Positions 5,889 to 11,572 of a stretch of 11,572 bases of DNA are shown here, one piece after another. The position numbers and the translations under genes were made by a program. The stretch lies in NCBI GenBank assembly GCA_902783815.1, contig CACZSM010000128.1:1-11572 (forward strand), written 5' to 3'. Numbering within the stretch: the first letter of the stretch is position 1; each line of letters starts with the position of its first letter. The notes beneath the pieces were generated by a model. That model made no database searches. It had not been told where the DNA came from and saw only the letters and a list, made by a program, of their open reading frames with translations. This stretch comes from an uncultured Ruminococcus sp. GTDB lineage: Bacteria > Bacillota > Clostridia > Oscillospirales > Acutalibacteraceae.

Positions 5889-8555
5889 TCAGTCGCCTGG
5901 CAGCTCGCTTTCAGTTTCGGGTACCTCAGATTCATCCGATACATCCGGTGACGGCTCTGATATGTCAGATTGTTCACTGATCTCTGAGGATACAGGCTCA
6001 GAAGCCGCTCTTTCAGCATCTATCTGTTCCTTTGTCTTTACCTTTGAAAGCTGTGCTCTTGCTCTTGTAACATTGAAGGTTACTGTGCTTACAAGCATTG
6101 AATTATTTATATATCCGATATATTCGACCTTGATCTTGTTTATCTCAGCCTGCTGTTCAGGGTAGTAATTCCTCTCGTCAACATAGAGCGTTATGGCATT
6201 TATTGCCTGTTCCTTTGCTTCCTTGAGTTCAAGCGCTCTCGATTCCTCCACAAGTCTGCTGGATTCCTCTGCAAGCCTTGACTGTTCCTCCGGCGTCAGC
6301 TTGGAGCTTTCCTGTTTGGAACTTTCCTGCTTGGAGCTTTCCTGCTTTGAACTTTCCTGCTTTGAACTTTCCTGCTTGGAGCTTTCTTCTGCTTTTTTGC
6401 TTTCCTCAGCCTTTTTGCTTTCCTCAGCTGTCAGTTCTTCATCAGTCTTGATCTTTTTCAGCTTATTTATGGCTTCCTTCTTAAGCTTTTCGATATCCTC
6501 AACAGTCTGAGCCGCATCTATCTTCTCGTTATATTCGCCAAAGATACCATTTACCTTCTCCATCTCAGCCGGACGGTAACTGTTGCCTGCAATAGAATTA
6601 TGGATATCTACCTTTGCACTTGACTTCTTATTCGTGATTTCAAGCACTGATGCCTGCTTATTGCTTTCTTCCTTTTCCTCAACAGTCTTGAATCTCTTTA
6701 AGTCATTTATTGCTCTTTCGTATATCTCATTGACCTCCTGACCGCTTGATGCAGAATTGATCTTTTCAATATACTGTTTGAGTAACTCTTCCGCTGTACT
6801 CTTGTCAGCAGGATCAAAGTTATGCTTTTTGAAGTATTTGTTCAGAAGCTCCACAGCATTTGCCTTACCTGAATCAAGTGTTTTTGTAAGCTCCTTATCA
6901 TCTGCCTCAGACCAGTCTGTACGCTTACCGTCATACCAATTGATCTTCTTTTCGTTATACGCCTTCTGGAATGATGTTACCTCCGGCTTCTGACCGCCAT
7001 AGTAATAGTACCAGATGTCCGGATACAGCGGATCAGGATTTTCCGCTGCCTTTGATACATCAACTCCGTCAGCCTCGCCGTCACGGACCTTTCTCGCTAC
7101 AACAACAAATCTGAACTCCTCAAAATCATAGGTACAGGTCGATAGCGTTACAATGGTGTCATTTTCATTTACAGATACCGGACAGTCTATTATTGACCTC
7201 TCCCTGACCTGATATACAAAATTCAGGAAGTCATAATCATTCTGGAAGCTGCCTCTCAGATAATTGAAGAAGTCACCCTGATAATCAAGTGTATTAGTCT
7301 TGAATATTGATATTATCTTCCATTTGCTCTTTTCAAAAATAGTATTGAATGTAAATTCCGGAGTAGATTTATAGAACGCAAGATCCTCAAAGTTCTTGAG
7401 GCTTGCAAACATTCTGCCGTCCTGCATATGATGACCGTGAATTATCATATTCTTGGAATCTATTTTGCTGCGGTAGTCCATGAATATCGTTCCATACTTG
7501 GTATCATTGCCATAGAAGTCCCTGTAGAGATAATACTCCGGGTCCTGATCGTCCTGCGGCTTTACTACAACAAAGTCTATTATCGTATTCGGTACTGTTA
7601 TCCATCCGACAGTATCAGGATTTTCACTGTACAGCTTACTGAAATCAAGCAGTATTCCCTGAGAACCATCCACCGGCTTTTTTGTGACCTTACTGCCGCC
7701 GGAGGTTTCCTCGTCCTCTACGAGAAGTCCTTTGATACTGTTATTTGTATTGTCGTTTGCCGCCGGTTCAAGCACAAGTATATTCACAAGCATCATTGAT
7801 GATACTATAAATGTGCATATTGCAAGCATCAGTATTACCTTTCTGACAACATCAAACGGCTTATCTCCTGAGCATGGTATGAACCTTTTCCAGAACGAGT
7901 TTTTCTGCTTCGGGTGCATTACCGCATTTGAAACTGAACAGAGTATAGTATAGAAATCCGCATCGGCAGCCTTTTCTGTCGGAAGCAGGACTATCAGCTT
8001 ATCATTATAGTCAATGGAATATGCAAATATCTTATCCGCATCATCCTCTTTGCTTTCCTGCTTTTCATTCTTCTTTGTTACATTCTGCGGAACATCCTTT
8101 ACTCCTTCGCCTTCAATGGTTATCGGATCAGGCTCGCTTTCCATATCGACCATTATCGCAGGTCTTGCAGGTATCTCGACCATTACTCCCGGAGCTGCCT
8201 CTGATATTACAGTATCTCTTTTATACTCCCTCGGAGCCAACTGGTTCTGATCTCTGCGTATAGCCTCTATTCTTTTTGCCCGTCCTGTAATGCCCAGCTC
8301 CATGAACAGATCAGCCGCTTTTTCCGGATCATCCTCCGTAATGGCATCCGCTATCATAACAAGCTCAATTGCGTCATCACCGGAGCTTGTTTCGTCAAGA
8401 GCCTGCAGTATGCTTTCCTTTGTAAGATTGACTTCGGTTTTGTAGATGATATTGATATCCAGATCTCCGAGTTTCTTTACGACCTCATCAAAGCTCTTTT
8501 CGGTTGTTTTTGCAAATGATTTACCTTCCCGTGGAAAATACAATTCAGTGTACAA
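5889..8555 (-). CDS. Class B sortase with large cytoplasmic and extracellular extensions (888 aa)
   Basis: Sortases are membrane transpeptidases that link surface proteins to the wall or polymerise them. Residues 1-235 are cytoplasmic and look like a degenerate MoaB/CinA-type domain (NIIYKTEVNLTKESILQAL at 35-53, IELVMIAD at 63-70, IFAYSIDYNDKLIVLLP at 176-192) interrupted by a long acidic insert. The membrane helix is at about 236-262. The class B catalytic domain spans about 303-490, with GWITVPNTIIDFVVV, catalytic His375 in IIHGHHM, Cys474 in TLSTC and Arg482 in FRFVVVA. Residues 555-888 contain three helical modules with a KT-E signature, a QESSK spacer (727-752) and an acidic Ser/Glu tail. 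Most class B sortases have about 220-300 residues. The start is a TTG with GGGAG about 10 nt upstream, 22 bp after thiI. No substrate with a clear sorting signal is in the window. Confidence 0.92.
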   Translation of the reverse strand: MYTELYFPREGKSFAKTTEKSFDEVVKKLGDLDINIIYKTEVNLTKESILQALDETSSGDDAIELVMIADAITEDDPEKAADLFMELGITGRAKRIEAIRRDQNQLAPREYKRDTVISEAAPGVMVEIPARPAIMVDMESEPDPITIEGEGVKDVPQNVTKKNEKQESKEDDADKIFAYSIDYNDKLIVLLPTEKAADADFYTILCSVSNAVMHPKQKNSFWKRFIPCSGDKPFDVVRKVILMLAICTFIVSSMMLVNILVLEPAANDNTNNSIKGLLVEDEETSGGSKVTKKPVDGSQGILLDFSKLYSENPDTVGWITVPNTIIDFVVVKPQDDQDPEYYLYRDFYGNDTKYGTIFMDYRSKIDSKNMIIHGHHMQDGRMFASLKNFEDLAFYKSTPEFTFNTIFEKSKWKIISIFKTNTLDYQGDFFNYLRGSFQNDYDFLNFVYQVRERSIIDCPVSVNENDTIVTLSTCTYDFEEFRFVVVARKVRDGEADGVDVSKAAENPDPLYPDIWYYYYGGQKPEVTSFQKAYNEKKINWYDGKRTDWSEADDKELTKTLDSGKANAVELLNKYFKKHNFDPADKSTAEELLKQYIEKINSASSGQEVNEIYERAINDLKRFKTVEEKEESNKQASVLEITNKKSSAKVDIHNSIAGNSYRPAEMEKVNGIFGEYNEKIDAAQTVEDIEKLKKEAINKLKKIKTDEELTAEESKKAEESKKAEESSKQESSKQESSKQESSKQESSKQESSKLTPEEQSRLAEESSRLVEESRALELKEAKEQAINAITLYVDERNYYPEQQAEINKIKVEYIGYINNSMLVSTVTFNVTRARAQLSKVKTKEQIDAERAASEPVSSEISEQSDISEPSPDVSDESEVPETESELPGD
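6300..6389 (-). repeat. 15-bp tandem repeat encoding QESSK (6 copies)
   Basis: Six 15-base units in the sortase gene encode one EESSK and five QESSK pentapeptides (residues about 723-752). Copies vary mainly at Lys and Ser third positions and at a GGA/TGA-type variation in the plus-strand reading. Two KKAEES units precede them. The tract joins the second and third helical modules of the extracellular tail and probably acts as a flexible or stretched spacer. Confidence 0.9.
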
Positions 8556-8577
8556 AATTTACTCACTCCCTCATATA

Positions 8578-9750
8578 TCAGGCACTTATATCCGTTACCT
8601 TAAGATTCTCCAAGGCATCAGCGATAAGCGGTGCATAATCTATCTTATTTTCTTCATCAATTACAGTGCTCAGTACCGGTCTGGTTCTCGGATGCTTTGG
8701 CGTAAAGACCGTACAGCAGTCCTCATAGGGCTGTATTGACACTTCAAATGTATCTATTTTCCTCGATATACCGATTATTTCCTCCTTGTCCATCCCGATA
8801 AGCGGACGGAATACCGGCATACTGCACACTGCATCAGTACAGGCAACAGCACCTATGGTCTGACTTGCAACCTGTCCGAGACTTTCTCCCGTTACAAGCG
8901 CCTGACATTCATTCTGCTCTGCTATTTCCTGTGCTATCCTCATCATGAATCTTCTCATTATAATAGTAAAATATTCCTCGTGGCACTTATCCCGTATTTC
9001 CTCCTGGAGTTTTGTAAAAGGTACAGTGTACATCCTTATCCTTCCGCTGTACAGCGATACCCTTTTCAGAAGTTCCGCTACCTTTTCCTCTGCTCTTTCA
9101 CTTGTATATGGAGGACTTGCAAAATGTACAGCAGTAAGCTCCACTCCTCTTTTAGCCATCATATATCCGGCTACAGGACTATCAATACCTCCTGAGATAA
9201 GTATAGCTGCCTTTCCTCCCGTACCTACAGGAATACCTCCTGCGCCTTTGAAAACCTCCGAATGTATATACGCCGCATCGTCCCTTATCTCAACAGTTAC
9301 CACTGCATCCGGAGTATGAACATCCACAGCGACCTCCGGGAATCTGTCTGCAAGGCATCCGCCGACCTCTCTTGCGATCTCAGGGGATTTCAGCGGAAAC
9401 TTCTTATCCGATCTTTTAGCCTCTACCTTAAAGCTGCCTATCCTCGAAAAGTGATCCGCAAGATACTCACAGGCAGCAGTCTTTATCTTTTCAATGTCCT
9501 TTTCAGCAACACAGGCACGACAGTATGCTGCAATACCGAATATCTTTGAGATGCAGTCCGCAGCCTCATCAATATCAGCATCATCCGACAAAGGCGTTAC
9601 TGTTATAGTGGACTGCACGCATTTTACCTTGAATGAACCTATCCTGTAAAGTCTGCGCTTGATGGTCTTTACAAGCACATCTTCAAAATTTTTTCTGTTA
9701 AGACCCTTGAGGACTATCTCCCCAAGTTTGGCAAGTATTATTTCCTTCAT
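8578..9750 (-). CDS. thiI: tRNA 4-thiouridine synthase ThiI
   Basis: ThiI adenylates uridine 8 of tRNA and transfers persulfide sulfur to make 4-thiouridine. In some bacteria it also serves thiamine thiazole synthesis. The protein has 390 residues: an N-terminal ferredoxin-like region starting KEIILAKLGEIVLKG, a THUMP domain to about 165, and a PP-loop ATPase domain with ISGGIDSPVAGYMMAKRG at about 184-202. Later motifs are ALVTGESLGQVASQT and PYEDCCTVFTPKHP. It ends shortly after that motif, so the C-terminal rhodanese domain of the Escherichia coli protein is absent, as in Bacillus. The ATG at 9750 is chosen because GAAGGTG lies about 8 nt before it and the product matches the family start. 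Upstream in-frame starts reach into the preceding desulfurase gene. It lies 49 bp after the desulfurase, its likely sulfur donor. Confidence 0.96.
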   Translation of the reverse strand: MKEIILAKLGEIVLKGLNRKNFEDVLVKTIKRRLYRIGSFKVKCVQSTITVTPLSDDADIDEAADCISKIFGIAAYCRACVAEKDIEKIKTAACEYLADHFSRIGSFKVEAKRSDKKFPLKSPEIAREVGGCLADRFPEVAVDVHTPDAVVTVEIRDDAAYIHSEVFKGAGGIPVGTGGKAAILISGGIDSPVAGYMMAKRGVELTAVHFASPPYTSERAEEKVAELLKRVSLYSGRIRMYTVPFTKLQEEIRDKCHEEYFTIIMRRFMMRIAQEIAEQNECQALVTGESLGQVASQTIGAVACTDAVCSMPVFRPLIGMDKEEIIGISRKIDTFEVSIQPYEDCCTVFTPKHPRTRPVLSTVIDEENKIDYAPLIADALENLKVTDISA

Positions 9751-9799
9751 CCGTTTTTCACCTTCTGTTGACATAGCTACACAGAGAATTGTATCACTT

Positions 9800-10936
9800 T
9801 TACCGCTTTCTTGCAAGTGTTCTGAGAGCATTTTCCAGTTCTTTTATAAAAATATCAATATCTTCCTCAGTATTTTCGTCTGAGAAGCTGACGCGCACTG
9901 CTGAATCTATCCTGTCATCAGAAAGTCCCATAGCCCTCAGCACATGACTTTTCTGACCCTTTGCACACGCGGAACCACTTGATACATATATCCCTTTATC
10001 CGCAAGGTAATGCAGTATCGTTTCAGACCGTATGCCTACCGCTGAGAAATTTATTATATACGGCAATGCGTCCTCCGGAGAATTTATTTCTATCCCCTCC
10101 GTATTTTTCAGCTTTGCCCTGCAGTATTCACTTACAGCCTTTACTGCTTCAGTTCTTTCCTCTGTATTGCCGTACTCCCTGACAGCTTCGCCCATAGCAC
10201 ATATCAGCGGCAGCGGCTCTGTGCCCGGACGAACTCCGCTTTGCTGAAGTCCGCCTGTATGCAGGGGGATTATACGCACTCCTCTGCGCTTGTACAGTAC
10301 CCCGACTCCCTTCGGAGCATGAATTTTATGTCCGCTCAGAGTCATCAGATCTATTCCGTACTTTTTGGGTCTCAGCGGCATTTTCAGATATCCCTGTACA
10401 GCATCTGCATGAAATACCGCCGGCGATGCTGCGGCTTCTATGATCCTCTTTACACCGCTTATAGGCTGTATTGACCCTACCTCGTTATTCACAGCCATTA
10501 TACTTACAAGTATAGTATCTTTTGTTATTGCTTTTTTAATGTCCTCTGCGCTGACTCTGCCGTTTATATCGGCAGGAAGTCTTATTATCTCAAATCCCTC
10601 CTGCTCCAGCCTTGACATCGCTTCTCTGACTGAGGAATGTTCAATATCCGTCGTTACAATACGCTTCCCCCGTCTTCTGAGCGCATAAGCCGCACCAAAT
10701 ACAGCTGTATTATTAGCCTCCGTACCGCCGGAGGTGAAAAATATCTCCTCTCTCGTACATCCGATCGATGCTGCGACCAGATCTCCGGCAGCTTCCATAT
10801 CATGCTGTGCTTCAAGTCCCTTTGAATGAAGCGATGAGGGATTGCCGTAATGCTGCGTCATTATCTCCACAGCCTTTTCAGCTGCTTTCCGGCTTACTCT
10901 CGTTGTTGCGCTGTTATCAAGATATATTTCTTTCAA
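9800..10936 (-). CDS. Cysteine desulfurase (NifS/IscS family), likely sulfur donor to ThiI
   Basis: This PLP enzyme converts cysteine to alanine and holds the sulfur as a cysteine persulfide for transfer. The protein has 378 residues. Key features are IYLDNSATT (4-12), YGNPSSLHSKG (30-40), FTSGGTEANN (67-76), the FHADAVQ motif (175-181), PLP lysine Lys204 in LSGHKIHAPKGVG, RPGTE (236-240) and the active Cys324 in SSGSACAKG. The start is a TTG at 10936 with AGAAGGAG 5 nt upstream. The longer frame from 10993 would add 19 residues unlike the family and place the ribosome site inside the gene. It is the first gene of the minus-strand operon and is followed by thiI. This pairing is known from Bacillus subtilis NifZ-ThiI and suggests dedication to tRNA thiolation instead of general Fe-S assembly. 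Confidence 0.95.
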   Translation of the reverse strand: MKEIYLDNSATTRVSRKAAEKAVEIMTQHYGNPSSLHSKGLEAQHDMEAAGDLVAASIGCTREEIFFTSGGTEANNTAVFGAAYALRRRGKRIVTTDIEHSSVREAMSRLEQEGFEIIRLPADINGRVSAEDIKKAITKDTILVSIMAVNNEVGSIQPISGVKRIIEAAASPAVFHADAVQGYLKMPLRPKKYGIDLMTLSGHKIHAPKGVGVLYKRRGVRIIPLHTGGLQQSGVRPGTEPLPLICAMGEAVREYGNTEERTEAVKAVSEYCRAKLKNTEGIEINSPEDALPYIINFSAVGIRSETILHYLADKGIYVSSGSACAKGQKSHVLRAMGLSDDRIDSAVRVSFSDENTEEDIDIFIKELENALRTLARKR

Positions 10937-10964
10937 GTGATCTCCTTCTTTCAGACTTCTGCAA

Positions 10965-10993
10965 TGTATAAATTCCCTGTGATCGTCAAACAA
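10965..10993 (-). promoter_or_regulatory. Weak candidate promoter of the desulfurase operon
   Basis: Read on the minus strand, TTGTTT (10993-10988) and TATACA (10970-10965) are 17 bp apart, about 29 nt upstream of the TTG start. Each matches the housekeeping consensus only at three or four positions. TTGACG (10989-10984) overlaps the first hexamer but gives a spacer of 13 bp. It is the best candidate in the divergent gap but remains tentative. Confidence 0.3.
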
Positions 10994-11031
10994 TAGTATC
11001 AGATATGTATTCTGAAAAGGAAAGTGATTCT

Positions 11032-11475
11032 ATGACTATTACAAAAGAGGAATATTCCCTCATGGTTGACAGGACTTCTCCAAAAAGCAGACTTCTCAGA
11101 GATTGTCTTGGCGCGTTTTTCTGCGGCGTCGCAATTTGTACTGTCGTACAGGCTCTGATGAATCTGTACCTTGTCGCCGGATTCGCAATGAAGGATGCCC
11201 GTTGTCTTACAAGCGTAACGCTTGTACTTGCCGGGGCTGTGCTTACTGCTCTTGGCTGGTACGACAATATGGCAAAAATAGGCGGCGCAGGTACTCTTGT
11301 ACCCATTACGGGATTTTCAAATGCCGTCTGCGCCCCTGCAATAGAATTCAAAAGCGAGGGCTTTGTCCCAGGTACCGGCGCAAAAATGTTCATCATCGCC
11401 GGCCCTGTTATCGTCTATGGTACCGTAGCTTCTATATTCTACGGCTTTATCTACTACCTTATGCAGCACACTTAA
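11032..11475 (+). CDS. spoVAC: Stage V sporulation protein AC (SpoVAC)
   Basis: SpoVAC is a subunit of the spore inner-membrane SpoVA channel that takes up dipicolinic acid in sporulation and releases it in germination. In Bacillus it behaves as a mechanosensitive channel. The protein has 147 residues, the usual length. After a soluble start (EEYSLMVDRTSPKSRLLRDCLGAF) come membrane segments at about 23-48, 55-75 and 114-143. The family stretch AKIGGAGTLVPITGFSNAVCAPAIEFKSEGFVPGTGAKMF is present and intact. The ATG at 11032 has AAAAGGAAAG 7-8 nt upstream, better than the ATG at 11005. It is divergent from the desulfurase operon. Normally spoVAD follows, but the remaining 97 bases show no start of it, so it may lie beyond the window or elsewhere. 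A forespore promoter (SigG) is expected but not clear. Confidence 0.95.
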   Translation: MTITKEEYSLMVDRTSPKSRLLRDCLGAFFCGVAICTVVQALMNLYLVAGFAMKDARCLTSVTLVLAGAVLTALGWYDNMAKIGGAGTLVPITGFSNAVCAPAIEFKSEGFVPGTGAKMFIIAGPVIVYGTVASIFYGFIYYLMQHT

Positions 11476-11572
11476 CTATATGCAGTGCCTGCGGCGTGCC
11501 GCCGCTGTCAATGTTTCTCCTACGCAGCTTCTGGAACTCAACTATAGTTATTAACACACACAATTGTTAAAG
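11476..11572. other. Intergenic sequence at window end, no gene seen
   Basis: Just downstream of spoVAC is a GC-rich inverted repeat GCGGC/GCCGC at 11491-11505, with no T-tract. Further on are a palindrome AACTATAGTT (11539-11548) and TTAACA/TGTTAA arms near 11552-11570. Composition shifts from GC-rich to AT-rich. A short open frame on the minus strand passes through it but is cut by the window edge and has no visible start. It could be a dispersed repeat or the leader of the next gene. Confidence 0.3.

Noticed and set aside
9751..9831. Longer ThiI start at 9831
   Set aside because: It would overlap the desulfurase gene and add residues unlike the family. The ATG at 9750 has a good ribosome site.
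10937..10993. Longer desulfurase start at 10993
   Set aside because: The extra 19 residues contain the ribosome binding site of the TTG at 10936 and do not match the family N-terminus.
10966..10995. SigG-like promoter for spoVAC (GTATA at 10966-10970, AACAATA at 10989-10995, 18-bp spacer)
   Set aside because: The -10 matches CATNNTA poorly, so I do not call it, although position and spacing are suitable.
11491..11505. Terminator after spoVAC
   Set aside because: The GCGGC/GCCGC stem is short and no T-tract follows it on either strand.

Overview
The window looks like part of the chromosome of a spore-forming Clostridia-class Firmicute, most likely a Ruminococcus or close relative in the Oscillospiraceae. 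The signs are three sporulation and germination genes (gpr, spoIIP, spoVAC), a class B sortase, strong AGGAGG-type ribosome binding sites, several TTG starts, and a dense Firmicute-style layout of moderate GC. Assignment below family level is inference. There is no rRNA, tRNA, CRISPR array, transposase or phage gene.

Layout: (1) 1-299 has no convincing gene. It holds several nested inverted repeats and may be a dispersed non-coding element or a structured leader. (2) 300-2046, plus strand: three consecutive small membrane proteins with low-complexity N-termini and DUF4190-like membrane segments, probably one operon. It ends in a terminator hairpin that overlaps the start of the next gene. (3) 2112-4218, plus strand: gpr (spore germination protease) then spoIIP (engulfment hydrolase), the same order as in Bacillus. 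A near-consensus SigE promoter lies in the gap. (4) 4219-5202, plus strand: an extended -10 promoter, a leader of about 150 nt, and a secreted or membrane protein with twelve six-residue PSEEPE repeats. (5) A perfect bidirectional terminator at 5206-5231 separates it from the minus-strand operon. (6) 10936 down to 5239, minus strand: cysteine desulfurase, ThiI, an unusual 888-residue class B sortase and a small tail-anchored protein. (7) 11032-11475, plus strand, divergent from the desulfurase: spoVAC. The last 97 bases hold no recognisable gene.

How the genes work together: the cysteine desulfurase supplies persulfide sulfur to ThiI, which lacks a rhodanese domain, for 4-thiouridine in tRNA. 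GPR degrades small acid-soluble spore proteins at germination. SpoIIP remodels septal peptidoglycan during engulfment. SpoVAC belongs to the spore channel for dipicolinic acid. These sporulation genes belong to different stages and are not one operon.

The most unusual object is the sortase. Ahead of its single membrane helix it has a cytoplasmic region of about 235 residues that looks like a degenerate MoaB/CinA-type (MoCF) fold. After the catalytic domain it carries about 400 extracellular residues with three helical repeats and a QESSK spacer. The gene after it encodes a membrane-anchored protein that seems to carry the same degenerate domain. I read the pair as a possible cell-surface system of undescribed function.
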